A stretch of 64,000 bases of DNA from Xylaria sp. FL1777 (Eukaryota > Ascomycota > Sordariomycetes > Xylariales > Xylariaceae), in contig MU400692.1 in the NCBI GenBank assembly GCA_022578965.1, forward strand, positions 20,798 to 84,797, in the 5' to 3' direction. The position numbers and the translations under genes are program-made. Position 1 is the first letter of the stretch. The number at the start of each line of letters is the position of its first letter. Positions 1 to 11,656 of the stretch are shown piece by piece. The notes under the pieces are model-generated. The model was not told where the DNA came from, ran no database searches, and saw only the letters and a program-made list of their open reading frames with translations.

Positions 1-1323
1 GGATGTTTCTGGAGCCCACGTGTTTTCTTGTCTAAAATGCTAAAAATGTTGATGCAAGTATGCGTACTGTCTCTACAGTAAGAATGAAGAAAATGTGTGT
101 GTGCACCGGCAATGCCCGTGTGCAGACACCACCCCATTCGATTAGCGTATCGCATTCCAGAGCCTGGAGAGGTAGGTATGCAACTGCAACGCGAGGTGAG
201 ACAGGATGATGTTACTGGTGTAGGAATGAAAATGGCGATATATGCGACAGCTAGGGATAAATTCGATACACGATAGACATGTCTAGCAATGGCAAAATCA
301 ATTAAAAAACCAATCGCAAGGAGTGTATATATCATTCACCGCGGAGGTGCGACTGCACTAGATGTAGAGTCATATAAGAGACTAATAGGAAGAAAGGGCC
401 CATCAGAGGTGAAACTACTCTTGTTGAAGATAGTGTAGCGGATGCTGCAGTGTTTCGTTTCCTCCATCTGTCCAACCGCTGTGCCGGGTATTGCTGTATC
501 ACTGTATCATCTCTGATGTAGGTACAGCACTTCAAACGCATGGGTTGGGGTGTTTCGGGGTGTGCTGGAAAATGCGCGACCCCTCGAGAATCCTTCCTGT
601 TAAGCTTAATCCTCGGTGGGCACCCATTAGACATACTAGACACACCTGTACATGTATAACACTCGAGATAAGACAAGCAACATCAAACAGAAACAGATCG
701 GGTTTTGGAAAATAGCATCTACTACAGGCGCCGATCAATGCCATGGAGTGCGTCACGAAACAATTGGGTGTGAAGTACGCGCCCTTCAACGGAGCATGTG
801 TACACTCGTGAGATGCGTAGAGTTCTTGTCTTCGCTGAGATGATGATGGTAGCACATATAGTTTAGCAGCATGCATATTGGGTACACGATCTCTGCTGCA
901 GCTTCTCCCTCACATGAAGGTACAGATCTCTCTGCAAGCGCCCAATTCGGGTGCGCAGTGTTTCCGCATGATTCCGGCACCGGCTCCTTTGTAGCCTTCT
1001 CCCAAAATGGGTCATCAGGTATCAATCAATTGCCGCCCATGAGTAGTGATCCACCCCGAGAAACCCCCAATCAAGCGCCACCCAACCCAATGTGTATAAG
1101 TGAGTTCACCTTGGTGTCGCACGGCACCATGTAAGAAATAGAAGGAGAAAATTCTGCGCCAGTTCCCAGAAACGCCGATATGTATGATATCACCCGGTTG
1201 CCTGCCAAGCCATGTGTAAACGCCCTGGGCCTTGTTGACCCCTTTTAACATCAAAAGATAGGGTAGAGTAGAGATAGGAGTGTAGTAAGATCAAGGAACT
1301 TGAGAACGAAACCCCGCAAGGTA
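1..1323. other. No gene recognised
   Basis: I see only short overlapping open frames on both strands, none with a recognisable domain or convincing exon structure. The right part is probably the 3' flank of the minus-strand gene ending at 1324. Confidence 0.5.
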
Positions 1324-2505
1324 TTACGTCCTTATCCTCATACTCCGCCGGCGGTTCATGTTTAAGCCGCCAAGCAAGCTCCGTTTCGCGGTAGCGGGAG
1401 TGAGTGGCGATGCTGGTTGGCTAGATACCGTTGGCGAATGTGCACCAGCTGAGGTAATAGCGGAAGCGGTAATAGAGTTCCTCCTTGCAGCTTTGAAGAT
1501 CTGGTTGTAGGTTATCGGTGACTGCGTAGTTGCTGATGAAGTAGTATCTAGTTTGTTGGACTCCTGAGACTCCTGAGACGTGTTTAAGTTCGTGAGATTG
1601 AGGCTGCTCATCGAGGCATTGTTCTCGGCGGCTGCCTTAAGGTTCGGACGGCTGCGCTTCCTAGCTAGACTAATAGTTTTCTGAAAGCGTTGAAAAGCCG
1701 CAGTCGGAGTCCTTGGTGCCCGTGCTTGTATGTCGGGCGATGAACTTGTCTCGATCGTTAAACCCGATTTGCGTCGGGTATATGGGCTGTTGCTAAAGGG
1801 ATCCTGATTGAGGAAGCTAGGAGATTCCTTGGGCAGGTCCCTGATTGATGCTAAACTTATTTTCCTTGGTGGATAGTCTGGGCGACTCCGGAGCGAATCC
1901 GGTCCAAACGAGGATGACACTGAGCGTCCGAAGAATTCGGACTGTGGCCTCTTAACAGGAGTGACTGACCTCCGGCAACTGGCGAGCTCGACTACACAAG
2001 GTTTACCCACAAACACAACTGAGACGACACGCGCGGTAATCTCCTGGCTCTTCCTCCTGATGGATGACTTCTCGGACTCTTCACTCGAGGACTCGTAGTC
2101 GTCATCTGAATATTCGTCGGCCGAGGACGAGGCGTCCTCTTCAGACGAGAGGTATACACTATGTGGAGTGTTGAGAGACTTGGTGGCGGATTCGATAGAG
2201 TTGAGTTTCAGATTGTCAAGGAGCCGGGACGTTCTCAGAGTGTTTCGCTTCGGGATGGCAGGTGGTTCAATTATGACTTCCTTTGTCTGCATTTCCTTTG
2301 TATTCAGGACTGTGGCCTCTTCTATAAGACACTGTTCATCGTCTGCATCTACTAGCACCTGGAGAGGATCCTTCTTCGGCGTGGACTTCGAATCGGGTGA
2401 CGACTGTTCCGTGGGTACGTTGGCGCCGCTCTCCATTGGAACCACCGTTTCCTTCAACTTTCCGATCTGCTCCTCGCGGGGGGTTGATTGTTCGACGAAA
2501 GCCAT
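1324..2505 (-). CDS. Conserved disordered Pezizomycotina protein of unknown function
   Basis: A single exon of 393 residues. The frame stays open further upstream, but I chose the ATG at 2505 because it lies in a good context (CACCATGGC) and the upstream residues look like untranslated leader. The protein is rich in Ser, Thr and basic residues and looks disordered. An acidic-serine patch (SSEEDASSSADEYSDDDY) near residue 125 is followed by the block ARVVSVVFVGKP. It ends in a very basic tail (NMNRRRSMRIRT). The order of the NTLRTSRLLDNLKL block, the SSEEDASSSADE patch and the RVVSVVF block resembles, from memory, a lineage-specific fungal family with no assigned function. I see no enzyme motif, membrane segment or signal peptide. 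The basic tail could suit nuclear or nucleic-acid binding, but that is a guess. Confidence 0.75.
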   Translation of the reverse strand: MAFVEQSTPREEQIGKLKETVVPMESGANVPTEQSSPDSKSTPKKDPLQVLVDADDEQCLIEEATVLNTKEMQTKEVIIEPPAIPKRNTLRTSRLLDNLKLNSIESATKSLNTPHSVYLSSEEDASSSADEYSDDDYESSSEESEKSSIRRKSQEITARVVSVVFVGKPCVVELASCRRSVTPVKRPQSEFFGRSVSSSFGPDSLRSRPDYPPRKISLASIRDLPKESPSFLNQDPFSNSPYTRRKSGLTIETSSSPDIQARAPRTPTAAFQRFQKTISLARKRSRPNLKAAAENNASMSSLNLTNLNTSQESQESNKLDTTSSATTQSPITYNQIFKAARRNSITASAITSAGAHSPTVSSQPASPLTPATAKRSLLGGLNMNRRRSMRIRT

Positions 2506-3286
2506 GGTGAAATGCTGGCTTGGGAAAAGACAACGACTACGACCGCTAAGACAATGCGAATGAGTTAACCACAGAAACAAGACGTTATAAGCATGTGCGT
2601 CGAGGCCAGCTCTCTGTCTTAGAATTGAAGAAGCGAGCACATCGTAATCAGGGAAAACGACGGCGCTCAAGACTGGAGAAATTCTTGGGCTGTAGGAAAA
2701 GAATCAAGGAAGGTCTGGCTCCTGGGGGGAGGGCATATACATACTTGGTATAGGTAGATACAGTGTGCTGTGGAAGGCGAGCAAGAGCTCGTACCCTTGT
2801 ACCGTTGCAGAGGCAGGGGGCTTGGGGGGTGTCTCCTTTCCCCCTGAACCTGGGATGATGGGTGCAGGTGTGGGCCAGCGCTTGGCACGCTATGGATTGC
2901 GCGGTGGGTTGGTTGCAGGGTTGAGGCGTGCTAGCGCAGGTGTTTGTCTGCTTTTGGGAAGCCCCGGAGTCGTCAGTACTGGACGCCACCTGGGAGCGGA
3001 CGGTACGCTACGGGAGCTCGATAAATTGAGAAAGCACAGTAGTCCGGAAAGAGCAGGTAGCGGCGGAAGAGAGATTGGCTCAACGTCTTTTCGCGGAGGC
3101 TTCTGAGTGTTTCAAAGCAGACAGGGGAGTTATTGCCTACCGAGATTCGAAATAGCGTGGATCGAGCTGAAAACTAGGTGGCTTCTTCTACCGACTTTGG
3201 GGAATATGCTGCGTTAGTATATCGGGACTCAGTATCGTTATATGATGGAAGCATTCCATTCACAACAAGAGTGAACACGCGTCGAG

Positions 3287-3310
3287 ATATATATGATATA
3301 TATATATATA
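3287..3310. repeat. TA dinucleotide microsatellite
   Basis: A near-perfect run of alternating A and T, interrupted once by a G. Confidence 0.85.
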
Positions 3311-6300
3311 AGTAGAACATACCAGGAACCAAGGAGGGGTCAAAGCGGAATGCAGCGAAGGGAGCAGCTCGGGGTTTTAAACATCTTTGGGTCAAGATAT
3401 ACCTAAATACGATCTCCCTGCTACGTATGTGTAGATATACTGCGTACATATTTATGTACATACATATATGTACAAGACTAAGCTGCCATAGCCACATGCA
3501 GCTTCTCGAGACCCGTATCTATTTCCGCCACCAACAATTGGATAATTCGTCTTTTCTTAGTCCTGCTCAGTCCAACAGGCTATCGAGGGCGTAAGGTTGG
3601 ATGCGAAGCAATGGACTTCTCACCTAACACTTGATGGCGGAAAATCCCATGTGGCCAAGCACCGTTACGTTACCACCTGGCGATAGAGTTACCGGTATTC
3701 GGCAGGTATCAAGCTACACTAGTGTCATAGTTCAGACAGATTTGAAGATCAAATCCTACACGGATCCTCATGACGATCAGGACCCTTAAATCTGAACTCA
3801 CGACCGAATCCATTTGCATCACTATACGCATACGCAGTATGCGTTCGCCATTTGTGGCAACAAACAGTTGCGGCACACTAACAAGTCTAACAGGTTTAAG
3901 AAGTTGGCATGTCCGTATAGTATAGACGGGATAAATGCTGATTGGCTTCTAACCGAGGCTGGCTCCTAAGAAACGTCTACCAGCGATTAGAAAGGGTCCC
4001 AAAATGGTACTTGGAATACCTAACCCAACTAACGGAATAGGCAGGGATCACAGCATCACAAACCATGATGACGCATCGGAACGGTTGATGAACGCGGATA
4101 TCATGCGAGGCATCAAGACACGGCCGGCCTCAGGGGAAGTCCATCTCAGTACATCATACACTATATTACTATATCATGTGCGGGCTCAACATCGCCGGTT
4201 GATATTACAATCCGCCAATGAGCTGCCGCCTTTGCCAGCCGTTCTATAGTGCATACCCACATGAACAGCCCACGACGTGCGAATGCCCTCTCGAATGGCG
4301 AATCCTTTCTATTGTAGATCCGGAGCAAGTTGTTGCATAATGCTGACAGCGAATCTGGGAGATGCGGACAGCTGTCCCATCAGATTCGTAGTCCCGTTAC
4401 CTTAGGTACGAAGAAGCACCGAAGCACCGCAACACACCAGACTCTTAGAGCAAGGCATTCCAACGAGGTGTTAATAAGTCCACCTCTACTACACCCATGA
4501 TGACCTCGTTGGCCCCCATAGACCACAGAAGGGCCAGGAAAGAGGTCGAGTCGAAACGGTTTTCCTGGTCAGGTGGGAGATACCAATAGGAAAGGCATAA
4601 GAAGACTACCAACCACCACGCCGGACTTGTTGGAGAGCGCGAACCTCCAGTCGCAACTTGCAGGTCTCGCCGACGGTCATGACGATTGATTGGACCATAG
4701 CAGTTCTAGTTCTTCTTGGCCGCCGGTAGAATCGACAATACCAGTTTCTTACTAGATAGTACTATGTAAAGATAAGATGTCTTCGTGCCACACCACCCCA
4801 TTATCACTGGTCGCACTACCTCAACGCTTTTTTTTGTGTTCTGCAGGTAATGAACCACTACTCCGCGTTTTTCTCTCTAACCACTCCTACCTATTAACTG
4901 TAATACGTCGGTTTTCTAACAACCACCCCAGACTTTACTTTAAGGTAAGCGTATCTTGGTAGTTACTGTTGGGACTGTGAGCGACCGTGATCTTAGTCTT
5001 TTTCAGAACCACGGTGGAGATCGTGTCAATCTATACCCTTTGTCATCAATGACGAGACATGGGGTGGCAACCTTTTCATCGCTCATGCCGATGGGTGCGA
5101 TGGTAGATTCCGTTCGCAACAGTCGTGTCGGCCCAAGACAATACCTGAATCGGTGCGCGCCCCGACAGAGGCTTTGGAGACCGTAAGCATCCAGCCGGGT
5201 AACAAAATCTGGGCAGTCTCACATGGAGGGAGTCTCATGATGCATTGTGAGGCTAATAGCCTGTCGATCTAAGTATCAGTTGAACGGCAATAGAATACGA
5301 CTGTACCGTACTTAGTTTGTCGTGCGCATTAGGTAGCGTCTTGATTCTACAATTGCCTGTCATTCCCCCACGCCGCCGTTATTAAGAGCGCCAGCCTATA
5401 TCTGCTTATCACTCACTCACTCGATAAGCCTGTGTGACCTCACCCCCCCTTGCACAGCTAGCTTAACGGGCATGCATAGGTATATTATGTGCTTGATAGG
5501 CTGTTTTCCCCACCCCACTAAGCTACTTCATTCTCTCTTCTCACACTAACTTTCGCTCAAATAATATCCTATCAATGTTGCAAGTATACTTGCTTCCAGT
5601 TGCTGCGCACAAAAGACCGTTTACTACCTAAGAATAGATATCAGTGCGCTCTGGATACCTACTATATGTACTACTATGTATACACTATATGTATGCACGT
5701 GGACATTATGAGCTACCCCCACCCAATAGCAGGTCTTAAAATCCCAGCCGCTTTCCGAAAGAGGCTAATATCGTTTTTGTGCAGGTATTTATACCAACGG
5801 CCGTTCTATAATTGTACCATTATCCGGGGCATTGGTTCAAGGGTCCAAGCTAGTGTATACTATATGTTTGCCATCAGCTTGCTTCAAGGGTTGTTTGTCA
5901 AATCGTCATGATGGCCAAGACCCTGATGACAGTACTGCATGAATGTGGCTACGCGGACATCTTCGAACAATCATCGCCATGATCTTCGAACGCCATACTA
6001 GTCTAGTGCACGAGAACCAACAAGAATGAATCCAACAAGAGTAGTATATGCTTAAGTAGAACCCAAGGATTCAACTTGTGTTCGCTTGGCATCCTTCCAC
6101 AGCTTCGTCGAGGATCACAACGTCAGACGATCGACATAAATCGGGGACAGCGAACTTGTACTGCGAGCGCGCTACAAATTTTTTTCTGAATTTTTTTCTT
6201 CGATCGCTAATTGTATAACCGTAATCTCGTCTAAAATGTCTCTTTGAGGAGTCCAGTGGGAATTTTGGGCGATAATACCACTGCAATTTCCAGAGTTGAA

Positions 6301-9231
6301 AATTCGTCCCCCAAACGACCCATCGTTAAATGGCCAATTCATACTGTAAAGCAGCGTGGCTCATCATTTATTTGGATCATCTAATTACGTACTTACATAA
6401 TACCAAGAGTTTACATAATTAACTTACTCTTGATGACACCGTAGTGCACACTACTGTGCATGCATGTGGGAAGTGGGAGAAGAAGAAGAGATGGCCAGGC
6501 AACGAGCTCCGTCCGGGATCTCGAGATTTGGAATTGCAAGCCGTGCACGTTCAGCGCAGTGAGCTTCGGTGATCTAGATACTACTACACTTCGCCCCGAC
6601 GCGGATGAGCTGAGATCCGGTGGGCGAGATAATCGCGCGGGCGGCGGCTATTTACTCGACGTCGTACGACATCCATTCGCCTTTAAAGAACTGGCTGGCT
6701 TTCAACAACGCTCCTCAAAAAAGGGCTGTGAACTGCTAAGTATGCATGTAATATGCTAATTCATCTGCAGCGCGTCCACGAGATCCGAGCGATCTGTTCT
6801 CATGGCTCTCGACACCACTGAGCTTTCTCTCTCTCTGTTTCTTTTTTTTTCTTTGCTAATAATACCACCTAGCTAGCCTATTGCTATGGACCAGCTTGCT
6901 CGCTCGGCAGTGCTGGGGGGGAACGCCATTCTGCACGCCGCCAGCGATCCTGTTCAATCAATCAATCAATCGATCGATGTCCGGAAGTCCGGCCGCTGCC
7001 ACCCCTTGGCATAGGATACAATTGGCGGCCAAACCACGAGTTCCAGTCGCTTAGTTCCTGCTGGCGTGCGATTCCTTGGTGCGGTGCGATTTCAACCTGG
7101 CCTGCGAATGCCTATATATTGACTTCGAGAGGCCGAGATTCCCCGTTCGGCGTTCCGTAGCAGCACGTTACACCGGAGGATTTGACGTCGCATGGGGCTA
7201 CGCAATGCGTATGTGCGCTACGCTGTCTCTTACGCAACGCTGCGTAGATCGTGATAGCCTCCCCGGAAGACCAAGAAATACAACATGCCTACGGCAGATT
7301 CCTCGGGGATCCAGTCCTACTGTAAACTCTCTACACTACAGGGGGAAAGCAATGTAGGGATGAATCATCCTACCTCGGGGTCTCCATTTGCTACGTAGTA
7401 TACGCATACGGCGTAGGCTATAGAGAGACGGCATATGGAGATGTCGTCTGACATGGTCAAGCAGGCAAGATAGTTGGGGCAAGCTCGAGGGTAGCTTCTC
7501 CCCACTGCTTACATTAGACATAGCCTCATCCTTCTTCAATCCTCTGGCTGTTCATCAGCCGCACCAATGCATTGTAGTTATGTACAATTAGGTAGGTCGA
7601 GTAGCATAAGTAGTACAGACACAGCACAGACGGCAGCACAGATCCCACCACATCAGGCGTGCTGCGTAAGAAAAACTGTCGGGCGGGAAAACTAACGCCA
7701 TCGCTTCTCAACATGAAACGAAACATCTCTGGACCGCCTACCTAATTAGGCATCTCGCCTTTTTATGATAGGTACATACGCAGTAGATGGTAGCCGTGGA
7801 GGAATTAGGGTTTCCCATCCTTTCTGATCAGCCAGGCACCGTCTTTTCGTTGGCTAACACGGCGTGTTCCGCCTCGCATTGATTTGTCGACGACGCACTC
7901 ATGGCGTGGTCCAAGACGGTCGATCAGTCCGTCCGTGTCGAGGGATTGTACGAAGACAACTCGTTGGTACCGGGAGTAAAATCCGTGTTTGGGGTGTGCA
8001 TTAACAGACACAAGGAAGCGCCCGACTACGGAACAACACAATGCTGGGTAGGTGGTATTAGAGAAACATGTTGACAGCCTGGCGTCTTGACACCATGCGA
8101 GGCTAACTAACGGCCGCTTACCGCTCTATGTAGCCTTCATAGGCAATTACAGTTACCTTACCGACTCCGTTGTGTGTACGGAGAACTACATGTAGGTAGC
8201 AAGAGTTACGGGCTCTGCGCCACGAACCCGCGTCGGACCCCGAGTTTCTCAGCTGGGCCTCACAAATAGGCCAACGCTGAGTTACGGTCCCAAATCTGGG
8301 TTTCCGAACGTAACCTACAGAGTCCACTACTTACAAACACAACCTCCCACTGTAACGCGAAATGCGGTTATAAGTCGCGACAGCCTCATTTCCACCATTC
8401 GGCATCCATGCCCTATAGCCGCGTATCTCGGGCGCGAAAGGTTATCCTATCCATTCCTATCCATCCATATATCTATCTTTGGCACGACTCACGCATGGCT
8501 TCTCGAGGATATCCGTGCCTCTTCGCTAACGCGCCTGCCTAACAACCCTTTGGGGCTCTATCGTGCGACCAACCAGATCCTTCTGTCTAGCTATTGTTGG
8601 TACTATCTCTGCCTCATGAGAAAGGTACTGTGTAGCGTGTAAATGCCAACGGCAGAGACTACGAGGTGGGCAGCTAATGCGATGGAAGAGATCCTGATGC
8701 TATTTCTAGAGCCGCTATGAGTACTCTCGCAAAAGATACTCTGCGAAAGCCACATGCTGTCCCACATGGAGGGGTGAGTCGTGGAATGGCGGCGGCGTTA
8801 GCTTGGTGAAACTCTAAAGCTCCCGTCTCATCCTATCTCCCGTATCGCCTTTTTGCGCTCCATAACCCAACTCATAAATACTGGTATAGGGTCGCGGTTT
8901 AAGTTTATTTTTGTCTCATACGCAGGAGCTAGCTCATAAACTTTTCTTGATTTGGATATACGAGCATCTATCTATACGGCTATCTTATTTTGCCACTAGC
9001 CTACCTCGAGTCGTTCGGTGATCCTGCTACGAGATTTGGATGCGAATGAGTCGAATCCGAGAATCGGGTGCTGTGAATCGTTGCTCTTCACATGAATGTA
9101 ACACGATGATGAGTGCGGTATGGCGGTCGTGTGCTAGCAACATTGCTTAGAGAGCAGTTTGGGCATATCCATAGCTGCGTGATGGTAGATCTAGAAATCG
9201 CCGTCGGCGAGGATACGAATTCATAATGGAA

Positions 9232-9263
9232 TATTATATATATATATATTTGTATGTATGTAT
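9232..9263. repeat. TA run followed by GTAT repeats
   Basis: A run of alternating T and A passes into three GTAT-like units. It is a simple sequence repeat in non-coding DNA. Confidence 0.8.
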
Positions 9264-11123
9264 CTTGCGTCGCGAGCCTCTATCTCGTAGGGTATCCTCC
9301 CTCATCACAAAACCTGCCTTGCTGGTTTGTTAAGGCGAAATGAATTGTAGAAAATACGGGTATAGTAAATATGTGTAGTTAGGCTTGGCCTAAAGAAGTT
9401 TCTTCTTACGAGTAGTAATGACGACTCATTTTCTAATCAATAATACTAATTCGAAATAGGGTGGCGGCTAATATACCGTTTGTACAACAGTCTTCGTACA
9501 AGCACGGTCAGAACTAGGTCATGGCTAGACATCACAAGGTCGGCTACTGTGAGATATTCATACTAGGGCTTTTGAATAATGGTGCTTCCTTGATGACTAC
9601 TTACGGATATCTCCCTTATATTTGCTAAACCGTCTAGTATCGTTACCCACTGCAACTTTGAGCACATGAAGTCGCAATAAGCTATGAGTTTTGCCTTAGC
9701 TTTGTGGCTATTATGATTAGAAAGACTTAGAAGGGGATGCAACAGGCGGTTTTCGTTGTGCTGAATACTAACTACAACGAATCTCTGCTATATAGTACTA
9801 TCTAATACAAAAGATGGTAGTAAAGAATAGATCCTAAGTATAACCCGCATATCTAACCCAAAATTTTGATAATTTCCAATGTATATAAGATCAGTCTAGA
9901 CCACGACACATGAAGCTATCTATCCTACGAGTTTTCATTGAACGCAGGGTAAGATCAGTCATACCACATTGTCTACCGGATGGTAGGGACTAATTAGGAC
10001 ATATGTAATCTTATGATCTAGTTCATTTAATATCGTAGCAAGGTATGGTTTAACAACCGAGACCAATCTCGCTACTTGGTCGGGCCAGCGAACTGATAGG
10101 GGGGCACGCACGCTTGGTGTGTGCTGTTATCTGAATGAATAGCCAATTATGAGGACGATCTTGGCACATAGATATTAACGTCATGACCTAACTTTCTAAG
10201 GGTGGGTTTGGGTGAACCAGCTTATGTGCGAAGACGAATGATTTACCGCGTGAGCGTACGGAAACAAAGAGAACACCATTTGGCAGAGTCAACTGCTGTA
10301 TATAGTCCCGCATAGGTGTCGTTTTAAAAGTGGCAATGACTTTCGGCAGCGGGATCCTATGCTCGTCTCATAAGAATACACTACATGTCGGCGTGGTTGA
10401 GTCGGGTCGTATCTGAAATCTCACCGTAAATGATAGTCGAGGCCTTGACCTAGACGCCTGGTGGCTAGGTAGCATTGAGATATGAATTATCACAGGTTTT
10501 AGAGAGACTGTATTGTAGTAAAAAAAAATACCAGTGAAGTGCATCCTATAGCATGCTCATTTTAGCATAGACAGTTCTAACGATCTATTTAACTCTAGGC
10601 AGCATAAACACTCTGTTGAGTTGTCGAAATTTTGATTTTAACGGTAACCTGAGTAAAGCCTGCGTTCCAAAAGCCCTGGCGGCAGAACCTTCTAGAGGGC
10701 AACGCAGAGGGTTGCTGCCGATGTGATGTTCTTGCGGCATGCATATCGATGGAAGTCGACTGAAGCAACAAAGGCTGAGAAGGCCAAAATGATACTTGAC
10801 CATACTGATTGATCATTGTCCCGTAGACTTAATACGATGGCTAATTGCGTACTTTAAGTTTTGACACGTCTTGACAATTCAAAAGTCCCAATATAGCTTT
10901 TGATCGATTATCGATGTTTACCGGTAGCAGTTCGATGCTAAGTCCAGTGTTCGTTAATGAAAGTGCCGAGAATTTGACCACTCTATAGCCGCGACGTTCT
11001 AGAGCCCCATTCTATATCATACGTACGACCACGACGACTTACTTGGATGTCAGACAACTATTTCACAGGGGGTAGAGAAGGATAAGGCAAGTCATACCAA
11101 GTAGCTATCACAACATAAAAAAC

Positions 11124-11249
11124 AGAATTCTTAATGAGTTCCCCAAGTAGACGTGGGAAAGCTTCGGGACCCTCCCCATAAAGCAGAGGCATCTTAACAT
11201 GTAGAAGACGAATCGAACATGTAGTTGGTCTCTGTCTTGTGGGCTTCAC
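11124..11249 (-). pseudogene. Relic of a HET (heterokaryon incompatibility) domain gene
   Basis: The minus strand encodes HVKMPLLYGEGPEAFPRLLG followed by ELIKNS. This matches the most conserved core of the fungal HET domain, where a segment like 'V.MPLLYGEG..AF.RLQ.EII..S' follows the 'AY.LLG.F' block. Just upstream the frame reads TTCSIRLLHVKM, a plausible decayed form of that block. The frame stops soon after, and no HET N-terminus or downstream partner domain is found on either side, so this is a fragment. Intact HET proteins trigger incompatibility cell death. I am fairly sure of the family and less sure of the exact limits. Confidence 0.55.
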
Positions 11250-11400
11250 TCAGCATAGCTGTGCCCCGGGGCTTGGGTACTTTCTGAAAGCTCGGCACCG
11301 CTGGACTTATCAATACAATAAGTGTTGACCAATATCCATTTGAGATCGTCTAAGGCCGCCACTGAACATGTCTACTGGATTTTAACATACTTGTGTCTTG

Positions 11401-11419
11401 TTTTTTTTTTTTAAAAAAA
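11401..11419. repeat. Oligo-T/oligo-A palindrome
   Basis: Twelve T are followed directly by seven A, giving a simple self-complementary tract in intergenic DNA between the HET relic and the 3' end of the DSC subunit gene. Confidence 0.8.
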
Positions 11420-11656
11420 GATCTTGAAAAGTCACCTCCTTTCTTCCCCACGTATGAGAGAATAGCTTAAGGGGGAATTCCACCTCAAAGGAATCCTTCG
11501 AGTAGGAAAGGCTCGACGTTAAGAACACGCATATTAGACACGACTAGTATTTTTGGGAAAAGGTTAAAGATTCAAGCTAAGGAGGCTAGCAGCTGGGAGG
11601 GCCATGGGCAGATGACATGATGCAGGTGAGATTTATTAAAGGGGTTGAGCTAAAAT

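Larger units (their letters stand above)
2506..11123. other. Gene-poor region, about 8.6 kb
   Basis: No intact gene is recognised. The region holds short spurious frames, TA-rich microsatellites and patches of moderately AT-rich DNA. Two points stand out: an open stretch of roughly 90 codons without an obvious start ending at 5272, and the HET relic at its right edge. It looks like decayed accessory DNA. Confidence 0.5.

Noticed and set aside
2648..3106. Overlapping open frames of about 113 codons on both strands
   Set aside because: They lie just upstream of a real minus-strand gene, are of low complexity and match nothing I know; probably leader or promoter sequence.
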